From Brienomyrus brachyistius (Eukaryota > Chordata > Actinopteri > Osteoglossiformes > Mormyridae), in NCBI RefSeq assembly GCF_023856365.1, contig NW_026042467.1, positions 62,001 through 126,000 of the forward strand: 64,000 nucleotides of DNA, written 5' to 3'. This document shows positions 12,960 through 25,494 of this stretch, one piece after another. The position numbers were made by a program, and so were the translations under genes. The notes beneath the pieces were generated by a model. It had not been told where the DNA came from and made no database searches. It worked only from the letters and a program-made list of their open reading frames with translations. The stretch's first letter is position 1. The number at the start of each line of letters is the position of its first letter.

Positions 12960-13670
12960 AATTGAAAGCTGAAGGATCTTAGTGTTTACTAGTCTAAGTA
13001 ACAGAATGTCTAAACACTGTGCTTGCCTTTATGGGTTTTTAAGCAGAACATATAGGTATAGAAACATATTAACATTACGTTTCACGATTCACTGACTGGA
13101 GAATAGGAGAATATACACATCAATATTACTACTTAAGTTAACTAACCCTAATCCCAACCCCTATTGGCACGGAGCCCGCCAGGGTTCAGGTGAGATATAA
13201 ATCTGTAATCTGTATCAATGGTTTTGCTATCCATACCCACCCTATTAATGTTAGCTTCCCAGGGTTTCTTGTTAGACAAGCTCTGTGTCTCTCTATACCC
13301 CCATTTACTGCACGACTGATTGTCCATTTATAAAGAATCAAATAGGGTGAAGATGGTTTTAGTTTACAATTACTCTGGAAGGTGACCAGATTAAAAAAAA
13401 CTAAATACCATGCCTACGTGTATGTAATCTCCATCACAGTCCCCATTTTCCCCATAATCCTCGTTTTGATAGTGCCAATTTGTGTAATGTGAGTTTTTTT
13501 TTTTTTTTAAAAACTGTTATAGAAGAACATACTGGATGCCACATGTGTACAATTACCCCTTTCTAATTAGGGGGGTCCGTTGTGTCAGCTACAGCCTTTA
13601 CTAACATACACATAAGTATACAGTCTTACAGCACTTTTGTTTTCCTTTTGTATTTAATGGTTTTCCATTT
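12960..13670. other. No recognised feature
   Basis: AT-rich DNA with one CTAACCCTAATCCC-like stretch near 13140 and a T-run near 13495. No exon or element was recognised. Confidence 0.55.
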
Positions 13671-13671
13671 A

Positions 13672-14013
13672 GGGGGCAGCATGGTGGTGCAGTGGTTAGC
13701 ACTGTTGCCTCACACCTCTAGGGCCCGGGTTCGAGTCTCCACCTGGGTCACATGTGTGTGGAGTTTGCATGTTCTACCCATGTCATCGTGGGGTTTCCTC
13801 CGGGTACTCTGGTTTCCCCCACAGTCCAAAAACATGCTGAGGCTAATTGGAGTTGCTAAATTGCCCATAGGAGTGTATGCGTGAGTGAATAGTGTGTGAG
13901 TGTGCCCTGCGATGGGCTGGCCCGCCATCCTGGGTTGTTCCCTGTCTCGTGCCCATTGCTTCCGGGATAGGCTCCAGACCCCCCGCGATCCAGTAGGATA
14001 AGCGGTTTGGAAA
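13672..14013 (+). mobile_element. tRNA-derived fish SINE
   Basis: Begins GGGGGCAGCATGGTGGTGCA with an A-box-like region and a B-box-like GGGTTCGAGTC. The common fish SINE body follows (GTGTGGAGTTTGCATGTTCT, then TGGTTTCCCCCACAGTCC), ending GGATAAGCGGTTTGG. I recognise the family type but not a specific family name. Confidence 0.85.
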
Positions 14014-15088
14014 GGCTGCCTAACGCCCTTAATTTGTTTGCAATTTCGCCAGGTAGGCTACCTTCTTTAAACTGCGTTTTGCTAGACTACACATTTCGAG
14101 ATGTTTTATTGTAGTCTTGGTAAATATATATATATAGTTTAGCCTAACCCAGCCACTTAAGGGAGCAAGCCAGCTCAGGTAGGTGCCAGTCCCAAGCCCG
14201 GATTAATGGAGAGGGTTGGCGTCAAGAAATAAAGAGAAATAAAGACAACTAATACTCCTAGTTTGCGAGATCTGACTGCAATGGCAGCACTGCTACAAGG
14301 GTGTGGATAAATCTATACAAATATCACCTGCATGCACATTACTTCTTTTACAATAACCAACTCCTGATCCATACTGTTAGTCGTGAAAAAAAAAACTATC
14401 GTGTACATAGAGGCCCTGTGTAAAAAGATAACTGCCAAGGAAAAGATCAAAAACATTTATTTCAAGGATACAAAGTTTTTATGGTCATGTACAGTGTACA
14501 GTGCAATTCTTATTTGATTAACTTGAATGTCTCCACAGACTAGACGATTAAACAAATAAAGCAGCGCAACATTACAATAACTAATAACAAATAAACAAAG
14601 CTCACGAGTACTATTACAGTATTTATATCATTTATTTAAACTTAATTTTACCAGGTAAATTAACTACAAAGCAGTTACCACTGCTTTACCTGCTTCTCGG
14701 GAGAAATAGCAGATATACGTCATGTATGTGACTAAATTCTTAAGCCAATAAGGGCAAAGTTGTGTCGTAATGGAGGCGGATCCAGTTTGTGCAGCCGGTT
14801 AAAGACACTACGGGCATGTAAATGGAGAACGAAATTATAGTTATACCGAATCTCCTACACACAATACCAAGGTTACCAACTTTGGTCAGCTGACCGGAGT
14901 GAGACGTTCAATTCCCGTAAGATTTCTTTGCGCCAGCCTGAGAGTCTGAAAACACGTCACACCAGATGCATGAGAGATGGAAACCTGGGATATTCAGTCG
15001 AATCAGATCAAATATGATGCTAAGTTAGTACTAAGTTAAAATATGTTCCGGACTTGTAACATGCACCCATGATTTGGAACAGTCAGCA
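14014..15088. other. No recognised gene
   Basis: AT-rich intergenic DNA with a short TATATATATA run near 14130. Nothing with coding or element structure was recognised. Confidence 0.55.
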
Positions 15089-15301
15089 GGCTGTCTCTGG
15101 CCACGCCCCCTACACTCGGTCCGGCCCCTGGCTTTTCCTGAATTCTGATTCCTTTAGATAAACATTGACTTCATTGATATTGTTATTGATTTATCGACAG
15201 ACCATCATACGTTTTAGACGTTATAATAACAACACTCTATTGATCCCCAAAGAGAGAAATTCTCTCCTTGCCTGCCCCCTCTTACTGTCCATGATACACA
15301 A
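15089..15301 (+). repeat. Dispersed relative of the macrosatellite core unit
   Basis: Blocks at 15089-15140, 15186-15248 and 15276-15301 match the core unit of the 34-64 kb array (GGCTGTCTCTGGCCACGCCC, TTATCGACAGACCATCATAC, CTTACTGTCCATGATACACA) in the same order and strand. It has extra sequence between blocks. Part of the core unit therefore derives from, or has become, a dispersed repeat. Confidence 0.85.
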
Positions 15302-15375
15302 GCACATATGTAGAAAAACGTCAGCTTGGAAGCCAAGGCTGGACTTAACCTACTCCTTAGGGTTCAACTGGAAAC

Positions 15376-15486
15376 TGCCCCATGGCCGAGCGGTCTAAAG
15401 CCTCCTGCGCAGCGAAAATGGCCTTTCAAAGTAAGGGGTATTCTGTTCTCCGAAGTAAGGCGTGGGTTCGAATCCAACTTCCGACA
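15376..15486 (+). pseudogene. tRNA-Leu-like sequence with intron remnant, degenerate
   Basis: TGGCCGAGCGGTCTAAAGC is the D-arm of a class II leucine tRNA. GGCGTGGGTTCGAATCCAAC and TTCCGACA follow the T-arm and 3' acceptor of tRNA-Leu. Between them is a long insert and GGGGTATTCTG, resembling the intron-bearing tRNA-Leu(CAA) layout. The 5' acceptor TGCCCCA does not pair with TTCCGAC and no clear anticodon stem forms, so it is probably not functional. Confidence 0.6.
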
Positions 15487-16018
15487 AAAGTTCTTCAATC
15501 GCTACAGCAGAATTTGAGCCACTGATCGGCTTTAATTGCTTTGTTTTATTTTTGCGTTTCAGGCAAAACTACATAACACTTAAGAGGTGCAGGATGATCT
15601 GTCTTGCTCTCGCGAGGTTTTTGTACGACGTGACATGGTGACATAATGCAGCGGACGATAAAAATCTAACCACAATGCATTGCGTCAGGACCAGAATGTA
15701 TTGCTTTAAGCCAGCGCTGTATGTGGGTACATGAAGTGGAAAGCACCCAATAACAAACATAACATTTAAAAAAAATCTACAAACTAGTGGGAATATAAAA
15801 TAAAATAAATGTGTCTGGGCAAATTGGTAAGTTAAATTAAATCGTTTTAAGCAGTGTTAAGCAGTGTGTGGTTTTAAACACGAGTAGCATGTACCGTGTT
15901 GACGGCGCATGAACGTATCTTGGCAGCACATGTAAAACTTAGATTTGCAAGCGGGATGTGAAACAGCATTTAGGTGTTTAAAACAGCAATAGAGTGCGTG
16001 TTTGTTCACGCAGTTACA
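15487..16018. other. No recognised feature
   Basis: AT-rich DNA ahead of the C2H2 pseudogene. Nothing coding was seen. Confidence 0.5.
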
Positions 16019-18070
16019 ATGTTTAGTTGTTATTTCTGTGGAACATCAGTGCAAACCCTTAGGGAACATGTTTTACATGTCAAACTTCACCGTCATGAAC
16101 CACGATGCGTGTTCAAGTGTGGCGCTACAGATTGCCACAATACGTTTCGTTCATATGGGGAATTTAAGGCTCATTTTTACCGTAAACATAACACAGATTC
16201 ATATATTGATACTACAAATGCCCTTACGGTGTTTACGTGTAATATGTCTATGTGCCAGCGCCAATGTCGCGATGTCAGATCACTAACAGCTCACTTAAAG
16301 GAACATATAGCCGAAGGACGTGTTGTGACATGTCCGGTGACAGGATGCGACCATACGTTCACTGTGAGATCGTCGTTTACAGCCTACATGTCCAGGAAAC
16401 ACAGACAATGTTCTGTGGACAGTATAAGAGATCTTAATAAGGAGACAGTTTCTCAGTTTCTTGAAACTGAACCGTTAGTTACAGGCCCTACAGAGAGATT
16501 TAGTGAGACTGATGAAGGTGAAGTCCATCTTACAGAAAATTTCAGTGACCTTTTTCTTAGAAATATTTCTCTTTTCTACTTGAAATTACATGGGCAGTTT
16601 CTTCTGCCAGCATCAACTATACAAAATATTATTGAAGAGATGCTAAGCATACATGAACTAGGACAGACATATACTTTGAATAAATTAAGTGCATTCCTGA
16701 AAAGTGACTTAACTGAATTAACAGATGAGGTTATTGGTAGTATATGTGATGTTGTGAAGGAATCTGACCTTTTCACCATTAGTCATGAAGGACCAATGAG
16801 AACCAATTTTTCAAGAACTAGGGCTTTTAAACAGATGTTTAGATACACAGAACCTGTAAAGTTGTACTTAGGAAGGGATGAAACAAGGTCACAGAGGTTT
16901 GCCTACTATGTTCCATTGAAAGACACTTTGAGACATTTACTGGAGTCAGACTTATGGCAGAATTGTGCTGCACAGGGTACATACGTACCATACACTGATG
17001 TGCTTTGTGATGTCAGTGATGGTCAGGTATATAAAAACAATGAGTTCTTTTCTCAAAACCCATCATGTCTAAAACTAATTCTATATCAAGATTCTTTTGA
17101 GGCGGTGAACCCATTAGGTTCAGCAAAAAGCAGCACAAAGTAGTAGCTGTATATTTGTCTCTGGCTAATTTACCACCTCATCAAGTACAGACCACATGTC
17201 ACTTGTAATGCTGTGTCAGGAAAAAGACTTCAAACACTTTGGCCATGACAAAGTTTTCTCAAGGCTCATTGCAGACTTAAAAGACCTGGAAGACAATGGA
17301 ATAACGGTGGCAGAGGAAAAAGTTAAAGGGACTGTTTTGTGCATTGCAGGGGACAATTTGGGGTCTCATAATATCGGTGGATTTACAGAAAATTTTAGTT
17401 TTTCTGAATATTTCTGCAGGTATTGCCGGACAACCCGAACAGATTTTCAAACAGATCCAAATGCATTTTACAGTCTGAGGAACAACAAAACGTTGAAGGT
17501 ATAATATCTGAGTTTTAATTCATTGAATTACTTCGATGTTTGTATGCCTGGCCTGCCACCTTGTTTAGGCCATGACATTTTTGAGGGTATCCTTTCCTAT
17601 GATTTAGCCCTTTACCTGAAGTACTTCATCAAGCAAAAAAAGTGGTTCACTTATTCAATTCTGAATAGACGCATTAAGAAATTTAAGTACAGTGGCTCTG
17701 ATTTGTTGAGTAAGCCATGTGCAGTAAACTCCAATGGAGTAAAGCTTTATGGTCAGGCTGTTCAGAACTGGAATTTTCTAAGACTTCTTCCTGTGATCAT
17801 GTGTGACAAGGTGAAAGAGCCCACAGATGATGATTGGCAGTTGACCCTTCAGCTAAAAGACATTGTGGAGCTGATTTGTGCACAGAAAATTTTATTGCCA
17901 GAGGTTGCATACCTTGACGTTCTTATCCAAGAATATCTTGCTTGTAGATTTTCTTTCTTTCCAGGACATAGGTTAAAGCCTAAGCATCACTACTTGCGAC
18001 ACTACCCTGCACTGATTTTAAAGTTTGGTCCTTTGATCAGGTTGTGGACAATGCGATTTGAAAGTAAATA
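16019..18070 (+). pseudogene. C2H2-finger transposon-type protein, frameshifted and 3'-truncated
   Basis: The ATG at 16019 starts MFSCYFCGTS, chosen because the first finger begins there. Four C2H2-like fingers follow in about residues 4-140; the fourth reads AYMSRKH, where the first His has become Tyr. Further on are YQDSFEAVNPLGSAK, then CIAGDNLGSHNIGGF, FCRYCR, PGLPPCLGHDIFEG, LKPKHHYLRHYP and GPLIRLWTMRFESK. This layout is that of abundant fish proteins thought to come from DNA transposons; I cannot fix the superfamily. The frame breaks after GSAK (stop near 17143), again near 17195 and near 17500, and it stops just after MRFESK at 18070, where related proteins continue. It is a decayed copy. 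Confidence 0.75.
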
Positions 18071-18552
18071 AGGCACCATGGCAACAACAGTCAGAACAGC
18101 ATCCAGTTCACAGCTAGTTTTAAAAATTGCTTTAACGCAGAGTGATTACAGGAAATAGGTGTACTGCTTAATATTAATTAAATTATTAAAATGTGCTAAT
18201 AATAGACATATTTGTCAGTCAGACATTGTGCTTTTTAAAGAGCAGAAGGGATACATTAAATTACGATTATATTGTCCTTACTGTATATATTTTTACATTT
18301 TTCCCCTCAATGATTGTCAAGTGATCACAATTCTTACTGTGCTTTACCCCTCACTTGATAGAGATGTACCAAAACTGAACATATAACTGGATTTCACTCA
18401 GAATAACCAGGCCTTCTTTTTGGACTCTTTATCCCTTTTTATTTTATCTTCGCTTTCCTCAAGCCAGGCATTTACAGGTGAAAAACCTTAAACCACAAAA
18501 CACCAACTTTCACCAATCTATCTTATGAGCAAACACAAAATTTTACTTTAAA

Positions 18553-18554
<2 letters not shown>
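18071..18554. other. No recognised feature
   Basis: AT-rich DNA after the C2H2 pseudogene. The lost 3' end of that protein is not found here. Confidence 0.5.
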
Positions 18555-18602
<48 letters not shown>

Positions 18603-18604
18603 CA
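18555..18604. repeat. (TA)n microsatellite
   Basis: A pure TA run followed by ACACATACACAC. Confidence 0.95.
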
Positions 18605-21122
18605 CACAAAATATACAATGAATGACCAATCTCAGCTTCAAATTTCCACACAATTATACATAACTTGTTCTGAATAAAATTCCTCCAAACATCAAAGTTT
18701 AAGATCAAACCACTGGGGAAACACATAAATGAGTTACTCAACGCAATAAATTGCAATGAAAAGCTAACCAATTAGACAATCGAACAATAGGTTTAACACT
18801 TCTGCCCATATGAATTATTAAAAGGAAAGTTCACCCTTAATACTTTTTTTTTTTCTTTTTAGCAATTTAATATTTAACTTTTAGATAAACTAAAAATAGA
18901 ACCCCCCCTTTTAAACCGCATTAATGCAAACATCTGAATCAATAAAACAGCATTCCACATATTGTCATTAAGACACTTACAGCACACCATTTATTCCTAA
19001 TACAGTCAAATACCACAACTCATATAATGTTACAAGCCAGCACCAGCGCCTCAATGCCTCATTAGCGCACCCCATTAAGAAATAAACCCCACTCGCAACA
19101 GGTAGTGCTTGCTACAAATAACATTTGCAACAAAGTCCAACACGCATGGTTCATGGTCTTACCGGCTGTCCGTTCAGAGTCTACTTTTCAGTACACAATC
19201 GCAGCACAGTTCCAGAAGCACTTGGTGTAGATTTGACCCTTTGCTTGTCGCGCTACCAATGCGTTTTGCCGACTTTATCCAAAATAAAGAGCAGGTGCGT
19301 CCGTTAATGCCTTCCCCTCGGGTGCACACAGGTGAGTAAACTTTGGTTCCGCATGACCACTTGCGTGAACGACGTAACCACTTGCTGGAATGACGTTCAT
19401 CGCAACAATGATATAAATATTTTCCCCCCTGACATATAATCAGTGTAAGCACACAAACACATTGGCCGGTTATCCTATTCATTCAGTTCCACGGACAGTG
19501 ACCTGTGTTACTGTGCTGTGACATCTGGTTCCTTCATTGGCTCTGTATATTTCTATAAATGACTAAATGGCTCTGTTGTAGAAATTTCCAGCCAGAGACT
19601 TGGTTCCTATATAACGAGAAGATTTTATTTTTACTCGGACTGAGAAGCTACAGAAAATCATCTCTGCATGTGATCTCCCCTTTACTGCTCAAGCAGAGCA
19701 CACGCACATCAGCAAGTGTCAAGGCAGCAAGTGCATACAAACAACTTCTCAGGGCCTTCAGGAAGAGTCAGACTGCGGTGTCATTCAGAGATACCATTGT
19801 CTAAGACTTGCACTAAAACATTCTATGCACTTGGGCATATTTAAACAAAGTAGTATGGTACCTATGTCAGAATCCATCCCTGCCTTGTCCTGTTCACATG
19901 TCACTGGCCATCCTATTCTCTCCTCTGTCTTGTACCCCTTAGCCCATAGTGTGTTTGCCTGCTCATCGGGCCACCATGTGGCTTAACGGGCCAAGTGGTT
20001 GGCCACCGTGCCTGACTCCCCTTTTGATTGTGGGTTTTGAGGATATCAGTGGGTCTGTGTTTTCATGATTGTCCCCCAGGCCACCATGCAGCTCAGCCCT
20101 TGATTCCAACTACAGTAGCAATCAGGTGGTTCTCGGTCTACTAGGACTGTATAACAGGATTCTTCACCCATTCTATCTTTACTCCTTCAGCCGCATACAT
20201 GAGTCAGACCTATAGGTTATTCAAATTCCGTCCTGCCAAATTTACTGGACAGGAAGTGGACACTGCAAATGAATGTGTGAATACGCCAATACCTACATCT
20301 TTACAAGTTACATTAAGGGGTTTGGTACAGTAAATGGCTGTGAGGTGGGATTTCTTCTTGATGTCTGTTTGTAGCCCGTCCACCAGCAGCTGCTGCTGTA
20401 TTTATCACACCAAGCAGGGAAAGTATATTGCTAAATTTTCCTTAGTTCAATTACGCTTGATTAAGCTAATTAAGCCGGCTATGTTATTTACATTCAGAAG
20501 GATGCCGCCATATTGGGTTATACACAGATGCCACGATAGCTCACACTCACATTCCCTCTTCATTATTTTTCTAAACACACTCTATCCTGCCTTGTCACCT
20601 GCAACAAGATCTCACTCCCTGTAGCAATAAAAGTCTTTCTTATGATTGAGCAGATTTCTGCTTCTCTCCTAACCATGGGCATCCAAAGTAAGATGAAGCA
20701 AAATGTTAGGAAATTTGATAACACATGGTTACTCTTTTGGTAACAGTGACTTTGGTTTTATTTTGATAGATGTAAACTACATAATATGGTCTTAACCTTG
20801 TTTTCTGTCCTAAAAGCAAACTTTTATGTTACAGGAGAAAAGTGCACAGCTGCTTGGATCAACCCCAGCTAATCAGCGCATATGGGAATCTTTTCAAAAT
20901 ACCATGTGAGTCTTATGCAATTTACCCAATTAATATAAGCTCTTTAGATGACGCTTAAATAATCAATTCCCATCAACTTAGTGTCAAAACACAAACTCAG
21001 TGGCAAAAAAGTGAAGGGCAACAGACTAAGTTGTGAAAATGAAATCTGCATGTGATGAAAGGGCATGTGACTGTATCGCGATGATTATAATCATCAGATC
21101 AAACGGACCACGGAGTTGGCGG
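18605..21122. other. No recognised gene
   Basis: About 2.5 kb of intergenic DNA. An AATAAA lies at 20626-20631 after pyrimidine-rich sequence, which could be an old LTR or 3' end, but no partner feature supports it. Confidence 0.5.
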
Positions 21123-21800
21123 TATGGTCACACTGCTGGTCCCATGTCAGTAGGGTATAGCACACCCCTGGGCCCGGATACTACTAGGATGTCACTGGTG
21201 TACCACTGTGCCGTCAGAGTGTGGTGTGTCACTCCACAGCATTGGCAGGATTGCTCCTCTCCCTGCAGCGCCACCATACGCACATGACGGTCATCTGTGG
21301 TACTGCAGAACTGAGATGTATCGCTGAACATGGTAGGACGCCAGTCGTCATCAGTCCATCAGTCCATGCCTCCCAGTGACTACACCACTCCAAACGCAAC
21401 CGTTTCTGTGCTATTGTGAACGGCAGCCTATGCATGGGACGGTGAACCCGTAGTCCAGCTGATGCCAGTCATCGCGACACGATGATATAGGGTGTTGTAG
21501 AGAGTCCAGTAGCTGTGTCCATATATCAGGCGCAGGTGTCATGGGGATCTGTGATGCTTGGAGCACAATCCGACGATCCTTCCTTGGCGTGGTCTGTCTT
21601 GGATGACCAGAAACTTCACGACGTGTGTGGATGCCTCACGTGCCCATTGGTTTCAATATCAGGCCACTGTGATATCCGCATGGCCCACATGCAATTGCAG
21701 CACATGACCACCTGGCTTCATGTAAACCCGCAATGCAACCCTATCAAACTCCGTCAAGTGCCGTTAACACTGTCTAATGTGACTACGAGGCATCCTGTGT
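21123..21800 (-). pseudogene. Tc1-like transposase remnant
   Basis: Minus-strand reading across frames gives LTEFDRVAL, then KRLRLEWCSHWEAWTDDDW and RPTMFSDTSQFC. These correspond to the start of the helix-turn-helix region and the W-x(n)-FSDESRF block (first catalytic Asp) of Tc1 transposases. Then follow DDRHVRM and QWYTSDILV. Several stops and frame changes interrupt it and the catalytic centre is incomplete, so it is inactive. Confidence 0.7.
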
Positions 21801-22780
21801 CTGGTGATTAAACATGCCAACTCCTTGCAATTTGAATCATTTACATATCCATCACTGGTCTGCACATGTACCAGATTACATCTTTAATCGGATAGTTACT
21901 TCTGGGTTCTCAACTTTTTTTTTCATAATACCCCTTAAGTGTATATGCCCTTCACTGATGAGAAATTCATCAACATCTAAGTCCTACATTCATGTACAAT
22001 GCATATTAAATGAATATTTTGTCACTATTAGTTTTGATGTATCATTCTTTGAATGCACTCAATTGAATCATGGACAGTGGTTCCACATGGAAAAAAATGA
22101 ATATTCCGAAAAGGAAAAATCCTTCTTCGGTTGATACATTCACTTTGTGTTCTGAGAATTTTTCCCTTGAGTGCCTTGTACAGTATGTCTAGTGTGTTTT
22201 TGGTGTGAATGTGGCCATAATCATACAAGGAAAAAACCACTGACTTGTAGTGAACATGTAAAACCGCAACATGCAGTGTCATACGTAACTGAAATAAGAA
22301 ATGCTGGATTGCCTGAGTTGCATGCGTGCATGTTTTTTAATATGGGCAACATGGTTCCCTGAGATGCCTCAGTGTTGCTCACCGCCATCTCTAACACACA
22401 ACCTCACAAACCATCTTAAAACTACTGAAAGAAATAATTGGCTACACTGCAGCTCCACTGTTTTGTTTGGCACCCCTGCATGTCCTGCATTGTGTGGGGA
22501 AAAAAGCTGAAGGCTGAGGAATGTTACATAACACAGCTAGAATGTAAAAACTCTCTCTGGTGTAATTCACTGCGTAAAACCAATGGTCCTAAGTGTGGTG
22601 TCTTCTTCATAACACTCCCTGATGTTTGTGTCCGTGACCATGAGATAGGGTGGCTGCTTTTCTTCCTTGCTTTCCTTGTATTCCTACGTTTCCTCCCCAG
22701 CCTTGGTTGGTAGGTCAGGCAGCATCACCTTGTTTTAATAGACCCAGGTGCAATTTATCTTGAAATTAGACTCAAGTGCA
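21801..22780. other. No recognised feature
   Basis: Intergenic DNA with no exon, RNA gene or element that I recognise. Confidence 0.5.
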
Positions 22781-23262
22781 GAAAATGTCTCTGTCCCTCC
22801 TCTCTTTGTCCCTCGTCCCTCTGGCTTCTGCTCCTCTTTCCCCGATGTTCCCTTCGTTCACTCCCGGTCCTTTTGTCCTGCCTGTTCCCTCCGTGTCCCC
22901 CTTTCTGATCTGTTTCTCTGCCTTTCCTGTCTTATGTCAAGTCTTGTCCTGGCTCCTTCCCCTGTGCCAGTTCTGTCTGTCCGTTCTGTTCCCTGTCCCT
23001 CATTAATGAGGTTTTATATAGATATACATATATGCCCGGCTTGTCCGCTCCTCGTGTGTGCCACGCCCCCTGATTACCCACGTGTGCTTCCCTGATCGTC
23101 TCCTGCTTTGCCCGATTACTTTGATTAGTCATGACCTATTTTAAGTCCTGGTCTTACCTGTTTGCCCTGTCCGTCATTGTAGTTTGTCAATGCCTGCGTT
23201 CCGTCCTGCTCTACCCGCTCCGTTTCCCCGATTAAAGACCCGTTTTCACAAACACAAAAAAA
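22781..23262 (+). mobile_element. Diverged 3' end of the 4657-8606 LTR family
   Basis: Plus-strand sequence at 22790-23006 encodes a Pro/Ser-rich tail with SPFLICFSAFPVLCQVLS, against SPFLVCLSAFPALCQVLS in the complete element. It is followed by an LTR-like part (about 23030-23262) with GCCACGCCCCCTGATTACCC, TTTTAAGTCCTGGTCT and GTCCGTCATTG at the presumed RNA start. A short AT microsatellite replaces the polypurine tract. The element's 5' part and LTR end are lost. Confidence 0.8.
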
Positions 23263-24124
23263 TTATTCATGAATATTATTGATTATGTTTATTTGTTTAA
23301 TGTTTTTATTTATTCGTATTTATTGTTTACAATATAATGTTATATAGTATTGCAACACTTGAAACGAGAGGTACTTGCCTGCCTTAGTGATATTTACTAT
23401 TGTCTAAGTGTATTCCCACCTGTAGGAGGCAGCAATGGTTGTTATTAAAGGTGCTGAGATTACGCGGCTCAGGGCTGAAGGTGCAAAGTGAAACAGTCAT
23501 TGACCGTATTTGCCATGTGTGATGGTGTCTGCATATCGGCCCTTTTGCGCCAAACAAACCAGTTCAAAGTACTGTGTGTTAAAATATCATATGAATAAAT
23601 CCTCTCAAGAACTAAACTCAATATCGTATCCTCATCATTCAACGCGTCTGACTTTTGCACCTCTTACCACAAGGCAGTGGATTACATGGGGAAATTACAA
23701 ACAAGGAGAATTTAATCTGTTTTTCCTCTACATTGTCGTTATTCAGAATATTACAGACTATGAACAAAAACGGACAATGTAAGAAAATAAAAAAATGTGT
23801 ATGACAGAAAGCTAGAGTATTTTTGCAATGGTGAGCACTAGCTGGTTTATGTACTAGCTCACACTCAAGAAACAGCATAAATGCTACTCATACACAGTTG
23901 GGGGGCAGGGGTCAGTCCTTGTGCCTGTAATGAGGTCACCAGTTGAAACTAACCCAGCCTCAGCACGTCTGCTCAGGAGCTACGGGCAAAGCAGGCGGCG
24001 GCTGCTCGGGCTCTGGGGCCGCAGGGGGCAGCGGAGGCGGCTGCTCGGGCTGCGCAGGAGCTATGGGCGACGAAGGCAACTGCTCAGACGCTGTAGCAGG
24101 AACCCAGGACTTTATGCTCAGCCC
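23263..24124. other. No recognised gene; GC-rich patch
   Basis: AT-rich to about 23900, then a GC-rich stretch at 23960-24110 with GGCTGCTCGGGCT-type repeats. It recalls the VNTR of the LTR element but is too short to assign. Confidence 0.45.
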
Positions 24125-24666
24125 ACTGCTGTTAACTCCGATGACTCACAACTGAGCAGCAATGCACATTTCGAATTCCATCATCAACATCAGGCAGATG
24201 ACAAGACTGTTGTGGGTCTCATCAATAAAAACGGTGACTCAGCATACAAAGAGGAAGTGTGATGACTATCGGACTGCTGCAGAGCCAACAACCTGTCTCT
24301 GAATGTTGACCAAAGAGATGGTTGTTGACGTTAGAAGAACACAAAACACAGAGTGACCACTCTCTGCTGCACATCGATGGCTCATCTGTGGAGATCGTAG
24401 AGAGTACCAGATTCCTTGTTGTCCATCTGGCGGAGAATCTCACCAGGTCCTTCAACATCAGCTCCATAGTAAGGAAAGCACAGCAGCACCTCTACTCTCC
24501 ACGGAAGCTCAGAAAAGCCCATCTCCCATTCTCACACTCTATTGGGGAACTGTTGAAAGCACCCTGAGCAGCTGCATCACGGTCTGCTTTGAGAACTGTG
24601 TCGCCTCAGATCACAAGTCCCTACAACAGATAGTGATGACAGGTGAGAAAATCATTGGGAGTATCG
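24125..24666 (+). mobile_element. L2-like LINE reverse transcriptase fragment, part 1
   Basis: Encodes, with frame breaks, QADDKTVVGLI (a decayed YADD box at 24191-24202), ANNLSLNVDQ, HIDGSSVEIVESTRFLVV and IVRKAQQHLYS. These are the palm and thumb segments of L2/CR1-type LINE ORF2. It continues at 25495 after the solo LTR. Confidence 0.75.
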
Positions 24667-25494
24667 TGTTAGAGAAATATGTACTTTTTTTATCATCATT
24701 TTGCTAGACGCTTAGAAACAACACCCTGCCGCAGCTTGATCTTAATTGAGCAATAACACGTCTCAAGAACTGTCGCTTGAATATTTCCACCCCATATATG
24801 GTGACAAACAATGTTCAATGTCAGTTGCATATCCTGTTTGTGTACCTCAATAAAAGACACTGCGAGGGGAGTTACTCTTTCGAAGTTGGCTGAGTTCGAC
24901 TGAGAGGCTGACACCTCGAGGTCAGGACCGGGCTTCCCTTTGTAAGGAAAAGTGGTAAAAATGTCCCAAGGTTCTTGGTTGATCATTTGAATGCAGACAA
25001 TGTTAGGAATTTATGATCATGGGGGAAGCCAGGGAGAGAATGGGGGTTCCAGTTGGCACCACTATGGTGATAAGGATAAGATAAGGTGATAAGAATTGAA
25101 TTACAATGATCATAAAAGTCTCCACCCTGTCCTGTCCCGTCCCTGTCTCAGGATCCTCACACTCCAGGGGGTCACTCTTTATATGTAAATTCACTCACAA
25201 CACCTACACACAACACCTTGGTGGGGAGGGCCTTTTTGGGTATAAAGGGGGGTGAAGAACTGTCTTCAATTTGTATCTGAGCTGCCTTTCAGTACCCGGT
25301 GTGTCTCTACACTGTATTACATTGTATTATTTTTGCTGTTCAATAAACCATCATTTTGCTGAAACTGCGGAGACTCTGCAAGTGGATTCCCTACACCTTG
25401 CAGCAAGTAAAACGTCATCACAGCTGTCTGTGTTGTTCTGTGTTCAGAGACTGGTTTGTTTCCAGCGCATCTTCAGAAGAAGATAACCCTAACA
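24667..25494 (+). mobile_element. Solo LTR (828 bp) inserted in the LINE
   Basis: Starts TGTTAG and ends CTAACA, perfect inverted ends. Flanking bases are tatcg (24662-24666) and tatct (25495-25499), a 5-bp duplication with one change. GGTATAAAGG near 25239-25248 and AATAAA at 25342-25347 lie in promoter and polyadenylation order for the plus strand. No internal viral genes remain. The family is not identified. Confidence 0.75.

Noticed and set aside
13136..13160. Telomere-like CTAACCCTAATCCC
   Set aside because: Only two imperfect repeats in ordinary AT-rich DNA.
20600..20660. Possible LTR end around an AATAAA at 20626
   Set aside because: No TG...CA ends, target duplication or second copy could be found in the window.
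24643..24690. Reading the 24667-25494 insert as part of the LINE
   Set aside because: The ORF2 segments on either side join once it is removed, and the insert has its own inverted ends and signals.
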